Source: Atkinsonella hypoxylon (taxonomy: Eukaryota > Ascomycota > Sordariomycetes > Hypocreales > Clavicipitaceae). From it: a DNA stretch of 64,000 nt. Below are positions 11,701 to 23,681 of this stretch, one piece after another; the stretch's first letter is position 1, and every line of letters starts with the position of its first letter. The notes beneath the pieces are model-generated. The model was not told where the DNA came from and searched no databases. It saw nothing but the letters and a program-made list of their open reading frames with translations. The position numbers and the translations under genes are program-made. Location of the stretch: the NCBI GenBank assembly GCA_000729835.1, contig JFHB01000075.1:1-64000 (forward strand), written 5' to 3'.

Positions 11701-14353
11701 TCATTCTCTATATAATTCTTAGCTTCAATCAAAGAAAGACCTGAAAGAACGCACTTTAGCTCTCTCTCTCACAGATCTACTGGTACTTTGGTGTGTGGCG
11801 CAAACGGAAAGTCACTTTTTCTCATTTGGCCAGATACAGTTGGAAAGTTGGTAATCTGAAGGCTCTGGTTGGAAATTTGCTTCCCCCTTCACACACAGGG
11901 CCGTCGCACGCCAACCCAGGATAAAAATATGGCTGATCCGACACCAACAACCGGCCACTTTTTCTTCACCGGCGCGGCACCTTAGGTAGCATGGTATGTG
12001 ACAACATTGATGTTTTTTAAAATTAGAACAAACTGGTCACTCTCCGAAAGCCGGACTAGTCGGTGATGGTATGTAATAGTCGGTCTGATCTACCAAGGCG
12101 GTCTGAATGTCAGCCTAAGTCATGAGGATGTATGGTAGACCGTGGTTCATAGAATTCACGGATCCGAGCCTCCCGCAAACCCACTCTCCTGGTCCTAACT
12201 GGAGTTACCCCAATATGGAGAATAGGCTAACTATTTTACGCCCGACGCAGGTATGGGTCCTTTTTGCTAAGTAATTTCACGCGTGGAAATTGCACCATTC
12301 CAGGACTGGGGATTGGTCGGATACTTGGCACTTGCCGCCAATCAGGCACGGGAGTGAAGAGACAGTCCAACCCCTGAATTACAATATAAATCTACTTTAC
12401 AGGTTAGTTGACGCCAATCAGCCATCGAATTTGATTATTATTAGAAATAGAGTGGAAAATGTGGGTGTCTTGAATTTATACGATAATATGTCGTAGAATT
12501 AGTATGTTTTTGCCGCGCTAAGTAGCCTACATATTCTCCTTGTTACTCCCTAACAGCTGTAAGCTTGTAGAGCACAAAATGCATCCACTTCTTGTAAGAA
12601 CGTAACGTACTAGGCATCGCACATAGGTGTCGGTCATTAATCTAACGTCTCATCTAAAAGCTATGCATGCTCTATAGGAATAAGGTCAGCAAAGGAGAGT
12701 GACTATAGATCAAGTTCCTCGCGGTTAAACATCCACTCTTGTTAATTCTAGCTAGACTTCATAACGAAGGTTCTGCAGCGATAAATCGTGTAACAGTGGC
12801 GTAACGCGCTGTAAGTATGTTCTTGGATTGATTGAGCCCTATCACTTATCATACATGTAGTTTTCATCACCCCCTTTTCCTGTCGCGGACCCCATTTAAT
12901 AGCTGATGGCAGCTGTTTAAAGAGGGACTTGTCAGTTACGGAAAATGGGGCTGGTATGGATATCCATAAACCCCCATTTAGAGGTTGTAACTAGTTATTG
13001 TGCATACAATTGGATTGTAGTGACCCACAAAATTTGTCAGACAGTGGCTTGATTAATCTTCACCCGTGTGCCGGTGGTTTAATATGAGCGGAATGCAATC
13101 TTGCATGCGGGGTAGGGTACATGGGTGGGCGTCAGTGAAAGTTATTATCCTCGATGCCAAAGCAACAACATCGAGATCGTGATTACGACCATCGAGGGAA
13201 AAGTAGGGTTTACCTAAATTTTTTTACTCAGTAAGATTACAGTGGATATAGTTTGTATAACAAACATTGCTTCAGTGGCTTTATGCCGTGGATCCATATG
13301 CACCGACAGAAGTATCAATTGATGTTAATTCTTTATTTGGTGCAGGGTACGGAATACTGCTTTTGGAGTCACTCTCCGTAGACCTGCACACTTCCATTGT
13401 TGATTGCTGGTAACTTGGCAGACGATCTCCTATGGGGATGGCTGGTGCTCTAACTAACAGATTCTCGAGGCTCCTCAGTGAATGCTGCTTGACACTCCAC
13501 AGCTCAGACACGTCTGCTAATTAGCGAAGGTGAGCCGGTTGCTACATGTGCAAGATGTATCCTTGTACATGACGAGATCTGGCTCGGAAGCTATATGCAT
13601 GGAATATTACTCCGTGGCAATAAAACTCGTCAGATCTGTCAACATTGTTGGGGACAAGCGCCCTTGTTGGACTGGCTCACAGTGCCAGGTCAAATGACGT
13701 CTTCGTAATCCGTAATTGTTTTGAGTCTTACGAGCCGCACCCACCCCCTCCTCCGTGAACACGGGATTTTTGCGCCACTGTTCTATTAGGAGCCGGGCAA
13801 CTCGCTCCTGTGGATGACAGAATCTACGGTGGGTGATACCCATCGTACTCGTCTGTCGGAGACATCATGTAATTTGTCATACCCTGCCCGGGACCAACCC
13901 CTTTTCCTTCTTCCCCTTCCTTACCTTTCCCTTCGCGGAAGCACTTGCTAGCTGCCCCACAGAGATTCTCCATTCCCCACTCCACCGTTGTAGCCCCCCT
14001 GGTGATGGACAACCACTAAACCTCTTCCGATTGCAGAGAGAGAAAGCATTTGCGCAATTCTCCTCGGCGAACAATGCCCCAAACGAACTATGTGGGGAAG
14101 AGACTGGGGTTGGGAGTGGTTATCGAACAAAAAAAAATACCATTCGCCCCTCCCCACCTCTTCGTTGCCCCGAGTACTCCTCGTAATACCATATTCCTTG
14201 TCCAATTATGTGGTCCAATTCTGGGGTTTAAGACGGAGTAGCTGTAACTGTGCTGACGGAAGCCTCGGTAAGAGTATGCAATGGCAGGTATTTTTGCTCA
14301 ACTCGAGCTTGTGAAGTCGATCCCCCCTTAGAAGCCCAAAGACGTCGAAAAGG

Positions 14354-14359
14354 TATAAA
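14354..14359 (+). promoter_or_regulatory. TATA box of the HsbA-like gene
   Basis: TATAAA in AAAAGGTATAAACTACC lies 160 nt before the start codon and is followed by pyrimidine-rich sequence, a usual layout for strongly expressed fungal genes. Confidence 0.5.
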
Positions 14360-14518
14360 CTACCTGCCTCTCCCCTCTCAGAATTCCCTTTTCTTTCCTC
14401 TTCATCCCGCCCACTCTGTTTCAACCAGTACAAAAACCTCCAATCGTTTTCTGTTCCGGTCATACAGACTCACACTCGTTCTTCAGCAACAAAGTCTTGC
14501 CAAGCACAATCAGACAAA

Positions 14519-15271
14519 ATGAAGTACTCTGCTGTCGTTGCCCTCGCCGCCACTGGCGCCTATGCCCAGCTCTCGACCATCCAGGGCGTTCTGTCCACCG
14601 TTTCTAGCGACATCGACTCTTTGAACTCTGCTACAAACAGCTTCAGCGGTGACGTCAGCCCCATCAAATCCAAGGCTGATGAGCTCGTTGCTGCCATTAA
14701 GAAGGGTGTCACCACTGTTGATGGTTCCTCTCAACTCTCTCTCACCGATGCCCTTGGCTTGACCGACCCCGTCCAGGCACTCACCAAGAAGGCTCAGAGT
14801 CTCGCTGATAACTTCAAGTCCAAGCGCTCCGAGATCGAGAAGATCGGCGCTTGCGACACCGTCCGCTCTGAGCTGTCCGATATCAACACGAACTCCCAGG
14901 CCCTCATCAAGGCTGTTGTCTCCAAGGTTCCCCAGGACGCTCAGAGTGTCGCCTCGTCCCTTGCTTCTGGCTTGAGCCAGGTCCTCAACCAGGCTCAGTC
15001 TGACTTCTCTGACTCCAACTGCAAGAACTCCGGTGGTTCCAAGGCTGGTAGCTCTGGTGTCTCCAGCTCTCCCGCTTCCAGCACCTCTGCTGCCATGAGT
15101 GCCAGCACCTCTGGCAGCGCCGCACCTACCACATTGGCCCCCAGCACTACTGCTAGCCATGGCGCCAACAGCACCACCCCTTGCACTTCTACTCCCGCTG
15201 TCACCGCCGGTGCCTCTTTCTTGGCTCCTGCCGGTGCCCTTGTTATGGCTGCTTTCGCCGCTCTTCTGTAA
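14519..15271 (+). CDS. HsbA-like cell-surface protein, GPI-anchored (galactomannoprotein family)
   Basis: An intronless gene for 250 residues. Residues 1-16 (MKYSAVVALAATGAYA) are a signal peptide. Residues 17-165 form a helical domain with the pattern of hydrophobic surface-binding protein A / cell-wall galactomannoprotein, including a Cys near 118 and another near 163. Residues 165-225 are Ser/Thr/Ala-rich and probably O-glycosylated. The last 20 residues are hydrophobic after a small-residue omega-like site, as in GPI-anchored proteins. Codon use is strongly biased to C-ending codons, suggesting high expression. Family members bind hydrophobic surfaces and help recruit lytic enzymes; a wall or adhesion role is inferred. 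Confidence 0.87.
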   Translation: MKYSAVVALAATGAYAQLSTIQGVLSTVSSDIDSLNSATNSFSGDVSPIKSKADELVAAIKKGVTTVDGSSQLSLTDALGLTDPVQALTKKAQSLADNFKSKRSEIEKIGACDTVRSELSDINTNSQALIKAVVSKVPQDAQSVASSLASGLSQVLNQAQSDFSDSNCKNSGGSKAGSSGVSSSPASSTSAAMSASTSGSAAPTTLAPSTTASHGANSTTPCTSTPAVTAGASFLAPAGALVMAAFAALL

Positions 15272-17215
15272 GCGGATGATATTCGTACCATTACCTTGTC
15301 AAGCCTTGGCAAGATTTGGTGCGAGAAGCCTTTTTGCTTGGATGCTACATTAATGTTCTGGATCGTGTCTTGATTCGGAGATCCAGCGAAGAGGCCATCG
15401 GTAACCTGTGCAAAATTCTATATAACATAATGGGGTAGACACCATGCGTTTGTGTGAGTCGATTAGCTAGAAAGCGTTGGCTTTGGCCGGAGCGGCCACT
15501 TAATATACTGTGAATAAAAACACAATGTTTCACTATAATTATCTACTTTCATTTCTCAGTTGTGCATCTGGGTAATTTGAGGCGGAGTTCGGCTGTCCTG
15601 GTTTTTGTGTTTGTTTTTCAGTAAACTTAGTTGCCGCCTCGGGACACAAGCTACTCGTAGCAGATTGCCACTCAGCTGTAGCTGGTGTTCGTCTTAATTT
15701 TATCGATAGGCTTTTCATCATTTATCATCTTGTATTGTATGAAAACACTAGTGCGGCTTAAGTAATGTTCAAAGTTATTCGCATAGTTGATGTTTCTCAA
15801 ATGGAACGTAGTTCACTCACACCGGGGGATCAACTTATCCCAGACATGTTGTCGACTTTGGCCCTACGCGTTTGTATACCACCGCCACGATACGATCAAG
15901 ACTTACTAGCTCCAGGCCTGTTCCCAGTTTTATAATTACGATTGAATCATATGAGAATCACTAATCCAGTTGCGGGATCGGGTATGGAGTACACAATGGC
16001 CGTTCCGGAAATAAAGCGGACTTTATGGCTGACATAGCGTCTTGTTCTGCGCCTTGTCCCAACCATACTGTGGGTCTCCGTAGTGTCAGCTGCTCTTCCG
16101 ATTGGCCTACTCGAGTACATGTATACTAGGACTTAAAATCTTTTAGCACACATATAATAATTGAACTAATTATATTAGAAGAAGGGCACAAGGGGAATGG
16201 GGCAGGTCTGCACTTAAATTCACGATACAAACTCGCTTGCTTATATGTTGGAACAATCGGCAGCGGGCGCTGTGATTGGTGGGACAGCCCAAAAGTGTGG
16301 TGGATAGATTGTTGACCTAGAGCCCGACCACGCTTTACACCACTATTATCACCACGCCTCTCGCTCCTACAGACAGCTTCAATCAATATCATCAACACCT
16401 CTTTCGTACACACTAATGCATACTCCTGTTCTCTTGGTCCTCTCGAAATTATATCTATCTACCTAGGTACGTAGGAAGACATCGCCAGAGATAGACCCCT
16501 TTTCGTGAAGATGCCTTAGGCATCTAAATACTGTACACCGAGTAGACCAACTATCAGGTTGACTTCGTGCAGCCAATCAGAGGCGTGCATTTTTTCTCGC
16601 AATTATCGTAACGAGAATTTTTTAAAATACTCTGAATCTGAGTACTGTCAAGGGTTTTTCAATTTTTTTTATTTTTTTTTTTTTAACAATGTGCTATATC
16701 GTGCTTAGTTGACGCGTACTGCGAATGTATACATGTATATTATTGGCTAAACGGGACCCTGAGCCCCATACCTCATGATTTGTGTTCGAATTTTCTGTTG
16801 ATGTCTATACAAAATCGAACAGGAGTGTTTTTCCCCTTCATTTTATGGAAGAAAATTGACTAGAACAGAAAAAATGTAACAAAAGGTGGCGCGTTCAATC
16901 ACATCATGACTCGCGCTACCCCTCATTATCAGAGATCAGAGGTCTTCGAACCCCTCCCTGTTGCTTGCTCGGAGCAAGCTCATTCCGAGCTTGCAGATCT
17001 ACGCTGCAACATCTACGAGAAAATCTCAGACAGGCAGGTCCAAGTTTAGGCTCCTTCATTTGTCCCTTATTCATGCCATGATTATGACCCCTTTATCACA
17101 TTTTTCTTTTTCTCTACACGTTTTCGACATATTAGGGTTAGTCTATGAAGCCCCCAGTTGACTAAATTTTCTTCATTTACTCACTTACTACTGTAATTTG
17201 TTTCCTAGTGACATA
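15272..17215. other. Intergenic, no gene seen
   Basis: About 1.9 kb with short unrelated ORFs only. It contains a T-rich run near 16659-16684, a CTACCTAGGTACGTAGG word near 16459, and the 40-nt piece near 16900-16950 that resembles 9675-9725. Confidence 0.5.
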
Positions 17216-18490
17216 ATGTCTAAGAAAAAGAGCGACAATGTGGTCTGTAACATGCCCCCAACAAAGGCCAGGTGAATAGAACGGCAGCGCCACGGGCTTC
17301 CCGAGCTTTACAATTGCAAAGTCCAAGACGGACGTATTGGAAGGCGTTGCTTCTCTCAATATTAATCGGAAAACTTTAGTAATTGCATATTGTGTGAGTT
17401 CGATGAGCATGACTATCGTGAACAAGTATCTTGTTTTGGGAATAGATCGGAACATGAACTTGCTTTATCTCGCCGTCCGGGTATGCTTCTCATAAATGTC
17501 TCTCAATTCCCCAAACGATCCCGCCTGACCAAAATCTGATGAATTGAATTCATAGGTATTGTGCTGCAATGAAGTAGCCCATTGTGGCGCTGCCCATTGT
17601 GGCACTGCTACCATCATCATGTGCAAGCAGGCTGGCATGGTGACAGATTTGGTGACTCACAGAAGGCCAAGATTTGTTAGGAGATCTGTGCCTCCTACTT
17701 GAAATTGTGCTTTTAGTCGTTTCTTGTGAGACCATTAATTCTTGATAGGGTTTCCCATCGCTCTTTCTCCTGGTGGCCATGATCTACACCAGTACCTGTC
17801 CGTGTCTGTTTACACCATGTTCAAGAACTTGACCGTCATCGTTTATGGAGAGGTACTCTGATTCGGAAGCAGGCTAAGCCCGTTGATTCTTGCGTTATTC
17901 GCCATGATGGTGTTTAGCTCAGTTATTGCTGTATGAGCAGATGCCAAGAGCGCCACTACGGCTGCCGCTGTGGCCACGCTGACACTGGTTATTCATGGAT
18001 GAATATCAACGTATTTTTGTGCGGACTTGTATGCACTGAGCACGCTCAAGATCATTAAGAAGATAGGCTTTAGCACCTTTTGAAGGTACATTTCGTGCCA
18101 TGAATGACCAGATTGACTGGTAATGATCTCCCCATCACCGACATTTGCTAGTCATGTATTCATTACAACCTCTCAGCCCTGTGCTGATCGCACCGTCTCT
18201 CCTGGATTAGGAATGGTTGTCTGCATACTTGAACAGCAGCTTCCCGGCTCTTCCCGCAACAGCATGGTCAAGGGTATGCAAAGGACCATCTTCATTTAGT
18301 ATTCGACAGCGTGGTGCATTCGTGCCATGCAATCTGTTACAAATGACATGGTCGGGGCGCTGAACAAGCTTCCAGTATCTATTTGAGGGCTTTTGCTCCT
18401 TGCAAATCCTGTAACATTTATCAGCGTGTCGGTCATCTTTTTGGGCTTCGACTGCGGTGTTGTTCACATTATTGCAAAGTTGCAGAGCAA
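17216..18490 (+). pseudogene. Decayed GDP-mannose transporter (Vrg4/Gmt type)
   Basis: Pieces of a Golgi GDP-mannose transporter appear in order across about 1.27 kb. A start-like ATG is at 17216. IAYCVSSMSMTIVNKYLVLG (about 17382) matches the family's AYCGSSILMTVTNKYV. YLSVSVYTMFKNLTVIVYGE (about 17790) matches LSVPVYTIFKNLTII...YGE. MVGALNKLPVSI (18339 on) matches the MVGALNKLPI block, and NPVTFISVSVIFLGFDCGVV matches the last helices. In-frame stops follow GEVL, SSVIAV and LPVSI, and several frameshifts separate the blocks. The active family member presumably sits elsewhere. The stops seen are mostly TGA in TGG-like positions, so general decay rather than classic RIP is suggested. Confidence 0.85.
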
Positions 18491-19136
18491 ATATAAGCCT
18501 AAACCGATATTACCACATATCAACCATCGATGACGCAAATTCGCCAGTGTGTCAATTAATGCTTCAGATTTCAGCTAGGGGCGGGCTAATTGGAGCTAAG
18601 GTGAAGATTTTCTAAAGTTCTTTTATGATAACATGATTCATTTCTGGAACAACTGGCAATTGAAGTTTGGGCAAAGGTAGGCAACGACGCACTATTTTAC
18701 TCGCCTCACAATCAGTGAATTTCTACGGTATATGTCTAAAGAACTTGTATCTATTCGAGAGAAATTGTTTAAATGAGAAGAGAATGGGCTCAATATGTAA
18801 AGACAATAGACGGGTTGGGACGTAGTTTTGGGACGAGGATTAGTAGGCATAGCCGCATAAGAGTCCAAGTTCACGGCCAAAGTCAGTATTGCGCTGAGAT
18901 TCAACGTCATCTCATCATCAGTGAAGTAGAAATTATTTTATGGTGCAAATTCAACACCGTTGGGCGTTGGACGTTTCGTGAGTACCGAAGCCAAGTTCGG
19001 CTGACAAATGGACGACGATTTCGACTCGACGCGGCAAAACATCGGCAATTTAATCGTCTGCATGATATTTCGTGTTGCCCTCGCTCTAACAGTCAACTTG
19101 CCATCATAATCATCATCGCAACCGAAATTGCCCTTC
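18491..19136. other. Intergenic / promoter of the mitoribosomal uS14m gene
   Basis: No ORF with coding features. The final 100 bp before the start codon contain a CATCATAATCATCATC run. Confidence 0.5.
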
Positions 19137-19661
19137 ATGTCCATGTTCCGGGCCAAAAAGCTCGATTTGGGCTGTTTTGTCAAGGCCCGTACCATCAGAG
19201 ACCATACTAAGCGCAAAGTCTTTGAGCAATTTGAAGCTGAGAGGTACGCAAAGCTCCTCAAGTCGCTCTCCCCTGGCGGTAGACCAGAACACGCTCAACC
19301 ATTACGGCGATTGAGAAGAGTACGACAACTGGAGCAAATTGCAGGCCTTAACACTGTGACAATAGACAAGCCCTTCGATACATTATTCGAAACACAACAC
19401 TTGCGCCAAGAGTCCGCGCCGAGGCTCAGCTCCAACTCACACAGATGCATTCTTACACGAGACCGACCCAGATTCGGAATAGATGCATCATGGGAGGCCA
19501 AGGACGTGGTGTGCTAAGTGATTTCAAGATGACAAGAGTGAGTGCATTTCACGAGGAGATGGCTGCTTCTAACGAGAATACTTCCTAATCAGCAACAGTT
19601 CAATTTCAGAATGGAGGCGATGGCTGGCAATCTGCCGGGTGTTAAGAGGGCCAGCTGGTAG
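19137..19661 (+). CDS. mrp2: Mitochondrial small-subunit ribosomal protein uS14m (MRP2)
   Basis: Three exons (19137-19243, 19366-19537, 19599-19661) encode 113 residues. The product belongs to the small subunit of the mitoribosome. The start MSMFRAKKLDLGCF is the usual fungal uS14m start. The middle part has RYIIRNTTL, the conserved SYTRPTQIRNRCIMGGQGRG, and LSDFKMTR. The last exon gives FNFRMEAMAGNLPGVKRASW and a TAG. The Arg codon is split by intron 1 (AG|A). Introns 1 and 2 are 122 and 61 nt. As in most uS14m proteins no long cleavable presequence is seen. The gene is intact, unlike the transporter relic 650 bp upstream. Confidence 0.93.
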
Positions 19662-20655
19662 CCGAAAACATTGTAAAATAATGTGCGATACGGATTGAAT
19701 TAGACGAGGCATCTGATGCGATTCGATGCCGTTCCGCCGAATATAAAGTGATTCAGTATGGAAGATACATTCGCGAGATGCTGTGCCACAATATGCTCAT
19801 GCTGAATGGGGAATTGTCTGCGCTAGATTTTATGTGATGGGATTCAGCGGCTCTCGTCATTTCATTGCGCACTGTTTGTCCGGAAGCTGATCTACAGCAA
19901 TCATAACTTGCTGCACAAGACACAGAGTTTTTGCAAGACAATTACGGTCTTGGTCGCCAACCAGGTCCGTGACGGCTGCACAGAGAAGAATGGTGCCAAC
20001 GTGATTAAAATCTGTAGCCTGACTTCGGTCGCTGCATTACTTTTGTGGAACAGTACGCGGGCGAGCTTGGAAATGTTCTTGTTGAAAGGCCTGATCCAGA
20101 CTGGGTAAGTTTCCAGTATCAGTTCATTGATGTGGTTCCGTACAGCCTGCCATGGTCCTCGATGATCTGATATGTCGGTTTCGTAAATAACAAATATTGG
20201 GTTTATTGTTATGCGATCGATTGCCGATGTGTGAAGATCCCTGCAATTGATCTGCTTGGTCCTTTGTCCTTTCGCCTACTCAAAGGGTTTGTGTAAGATC
20301 AGAGCTCTGTGAAAATGACCAGTTTATAAGGGCTTGCAATAGGTTTTAAGCAACAAGCCTTCCAAAGTTTCTTAAAGCGCTGTAATAAGTACCATCTCAG
20401 CTACATGGACTTGCACAGATATCATCATTATAGAATTCTTTACCAAAACTCGGGTTGACGCGCGAAGGTGGTGAGGCAGATACCTAGGTACCTGATACTA
20501 AGCCAAACGAAAATAAAGTGGGGTCTATATCGTTGCCTCGCAGACGACTTCACCAGCCTGGCTGTCGCTTGCTCGCCACTTTACACAAACTTGGATTTTT
20601 TCACTCCTCCTTGAGCCCAACACCATCGCGCTGCGGCACTCATTACACTGTCAAC
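19662..20655. other. Intergenic, no clear gene
   Basis: Short ORFs only. A fragment around 19910-19980 reads TVLVANQVRD, reminiscent of the VVVANQV strand of RecA/Rad51 paralogs, but flanking motifs are not convincing. An ATACCTAGGTACCTGATA word lies near 20482, upstream of cwc25. Confidence 0.4.
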
Positions 20656-21918
20656 ATGGGCGGCGGCGATCTTAATCTTAAGAAATCCTTCCACCCCACT
20701 CTACGGCGGAACCAGCAGGCCGTCTGGGATGAAGAACAGAAAGCGCTTGCCGAGCGCAAGCGCACCCAACAACGAATCAATGAAATCAAGGAAGAGCGTG
20801 CCAAAGAAGAGCTGCAGCGGCAGCTCGAGGCCGCCGGCGGGAAGGAGAGAGTGGATCGAGTCGACTGGATGTATCAGGGGCCTACCGATGGTCAAGTTGG
20901 TACGAGTGAGGAGACGGAGGCATATCTTCTCGGAAAGCGAAGGATCGACAATCTCATCAAGGGGACGGAACACAAGAAATTGGAGAAGACAGCCGGCCAA
21001 GAGAGTTTCATGGCACTACAGAATGCGAACACAGCGAGAGATACGGCTGCCAAGATTCGAGAAGATCCATTACTAGCGATCAAGCGACAAGAACAGGCTG
21101 CTTACGATGCAATGATGAACGATCCTATCAGGCGGAGACAGTTACTATCTTCCATGGGGATGCAAGACACGAAAAAGAAAGACAGATTAGAAGACAAAGA
21201 AAGTAGGCACAGAAAAAAGCATCGCAGACATAGGAGCAGGAACACGGACGGAGATTCAGAAGACGAGTACAGAAGGCAGCGACGGCGACACAGATCCTAC
21301 TCTCGTTCTTACAGCCCTCGAAGGCGTGGCGATCATGAGGGCGATGAAGAACATTGCAGACGGCAAATACGACAGCGGGATTCTGGCGATGATCGAAGCC
21401 CACGGAGGACGAGAGATCGGTCTCGAGAGCGTCGACGCGAACGCAGTCCACGACACTGGAGAGACCACTCAAGGGACAGAGCGCACCATAATAGTTCACA
21501 TAGGCCAAGAGGCTACTCAAAAGAGAGAAGACACGATCGTGGACGCAATGACAATGACTGGAGAGCAAGAAGTCGTCATGAAAATGGAATTGAAATTGTA
21601 CATGGAGCCAACAGCAAAGGAAACAATGGCACTCGGTCGAGAGACCAACCTCGTACAGTCGAGGAGGATCGAGAAGCAGAAAAAGCCCGTAAATTGGCTG
21701 CCATGCAATCTGCAGCTTCAAATCTTGACCTGGAGCGCGAGAAGCGGCTGGCTGCTTTGGAAGAGCAAGAACGTGTGGCCATGGAGGCAGATGCCAGGGT
21801 TCGAGAACGAGACGGTGAGAGGGGTTTCGTGAACGGACTGCATAGACAGGCTGGGAAGCTGAGCCTGGGAGAGAGGATGGGACGAAATCGGCAGGTATAT
21901 CAGCGAGACGATGATTAG
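20656..21918 (+). CDS. cwc25: Pre-mRNA-splicing factor Cwc25
   Basis: A single-exon gene for 420 residues. Cwc25 joins the activated spliceosome for the first catalytic step. The start MGGGDLNLKKSFHP is the diagnostic N-terminus of the family and decides the start codon, although the frame is open further upstream. The N-terminal CIR/Cwf-type domain contains NQQAVWDEEQKALAERKR and RVDRVDWMYQGPTDG. Residues about 175-345 are Arg/Asp/Ser-rich (RS/RD-like), followed by a charged coiled-coil segment with EEDREAEKARKLAAMQ and a final GKLSLGERMGRNRQVY. Nuclear location is expected. Confidence 0.93.
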   Translation: MGGGDLNLKKSFHPTLRRNQQAVWDEEQKALAERKRTQQRINEIKEERAKEELQRQLEAAGGKERVDRVDWMYQGPTDGQVGTSEETEAYLLGKRRIDNLIKGTEHKKLEKTAGQESFMALQNANTARDTAAKIREDPLLAIKRQEQAAYDAMMNDPIRRRQLLSSMGMQDTKKKDRLEDKESRHRKKHRRHRSRNTDGDSEDEYRRQRRRHRSYSRSYSPRRRGDHEGDEEHCRRQIRQRDSGDDRSPRRTRDRSRERRRERSPRHWRDHSRDRAHHNSSHRPRGYSKERRHDRGRNDNDWRARSRHENGIEIVHGANSKGNNGTRSRDQPRTVEEDREAEKARKLAAMQSAASNLDLEREKRLAALEEQERVAMEADARVRERDGERGFVNGLHRQAGKLSLGERMGRNRQVYQRDDD

Positions 21919-23681
21919 TCTACTGCAAAGTAATTACGATGTGATATTCCTTGACATTACGGCGCTGGTTGCACTTGTGTCTTTCATTTTATTGTGCCGC
22001 GTTGGGCGATGGGTGTGTTTGCACAGTTGCGTAATTCGTGCACTTGGCGATGAGGAAAGATCCATCTCGCCATAGAAATTTGACAACTGCTTTTCTAGTC
22101 ATATGGAGTATATTCACCTATATTCGTTTGCTTCTCCGATTTGAGATAATTATCTTACCCTGTGTTATGAGCCGCCTGATTTACCCTCGTCCTTTCAAGC
22201 GCTAACCCTGTATAGTGACGCGGGCGCCTTGGCACTTGGGTGAATCGGTCGGATGCGATTGAAACATTTTTTTGTGAATGGAATGGAGCAGGTGTTCTCC
22301 GGTGCATTACAGTGGATGTATGTATATTTCCAATAAGTTCCAGTTGTGGAACGAAGGATGTATCAGCGCAGAGAACACAGCGTGGATGTGTCAATACCTA
22401 TTGCCATGTAAGTATCTAGGTACCTACCTAATCGCGCGCCAAGCCGGATCCTAGAGACACTGGTCACTTCATCTCGACCACAAGACAGCGCAAATTATCA
22501 CGGTACTCTTGTTAAAGTGCTGTGACAGTTTATGGTCTGTCTTGTGAGAGCTTCCGAGTCCGTAACTGTGACCAGGAACCAGCTTGCAGCACATACCTAG
22601 GTACCTTAGGGACCTACTTAGGTACCTAAGGTATAGTACCTTTCATCAACGTGAGTACGAGGTAGGGTTACGTGGATAAAGGAAAAAAGTGGTCGGTCGT
22701 TACTCACACTTTTTGGCGCCGGATCAACCACTTCCCCCTACCCTCCCCCGTTGACGTCTGTTCATTCATGCATGAACGCAGTCCCCGTGCTGCAATTCGC
22801 AACAAGACCAGGTGACACGAATGACGTTTTCGTCAGCGACTCGAATACAAACGAACAATGCGAGAGTTTGGAAAAGTGCTGCTACTAGACAATGCAATTG
22901 TAATAAATGAACGCTCACGGTCTATAGAGTTCCTGCAATAGGAAGACGCTAGGATTGCTATTACAGTCAAGTCTGGTCTGGTCTGGTAGTACAGACAGAG
23001 TTCTCCGTGGTGGCACTGCCAGCTGAGTCGTTTTCAGAACTGAAATTGCGCCAGCACTTATTGGGGAATTCAGCAGACACCCGGGGCTTGGGGTCCGTGG
23101 TGGTGGGAAACCCAGTCCGAGCCCACTGCTGCCCCACTGTTACCCACTGCTGCTCCTCTGCCCAAGACCAAGACCCGCCCTTGATAGGTTCAAATCAATC
23201 CAGTGATGCAACTCTGGTGCCTGCCATCATTACGCCGGCTGTTCTGTGGCACGGAGTACGGACCAGAGCAGACGAGTATTGTGGGCTTTAGCTCCAAGCC
23301 AGCACCTCCCGGAGAAAGCGCCTAATAAGTTAGTAATCCATTGTTCCTCTTCTGCAACAACACTCACTTCTGCTCCATGATATATCTGTGTGGCCACCTG
23401 GCTAGCTTCGACACCTAATCACCGAACTCGTCAACAACGCGTCCCTACTCTCCTGTCATTCATTTTCGTTCAAACACCCGTCCGATTGCCGTCCCGATCA
23501 AGCGCCTCGTAAACCGGACTCCACGTCACGCCAATTGTCCCTCGGGTCCTCTTCACCCTACGCCGTCACCACTCAGTCATCACGAATCGAGCCAGTGCTA
23601 CCCAGTGCTCCAAGGCTCTCGATCCTCCTGGCGCTACTCGACGGCTATTGAGCCGGCTAACTGCTTGGTACTCTTTTCAAA
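21919..23681. other. Intergenic and 5' region of the Rho GTPase gene
   Basis: No supported gene. TAGGTACCTA-type words cluster at 22408-22425 and 22598-22632. The last 300 bp before the start codon are pyrimidine-rich, as expected of a long leader. Confidence 0.5.

Larger units (their letters stand above)
7981..14518. other. Long gene-poor stretch, AT-rich
   Basis: About 6.5 kb with almost no gene signal. Exceptions are one small secreted-protein-like ORF at 8610-8780 and a 40-nt piece near 9675-9725 that resembles one near 16900-16950. Pyrimidine tracts occur at 11150-11190. The rest shows many stops in all frames, consistent with decayed repeats or neutral intergenic DNA. Confidence 0.5.

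Noticed and set aside
14510..15312. Long antisense frames over the HsbA-like gene.
   Set aside because: They are shadows caused by strong C-ending codon bias of the real gene.
19780..20108. TVLVANQVRD suggests a RecA/Rad51-paralog (Rad57-like) relic.
   Set aside because: Only one short strand matches, and the Walker A and flanking blocks are not visible, so the likeness may be chance.
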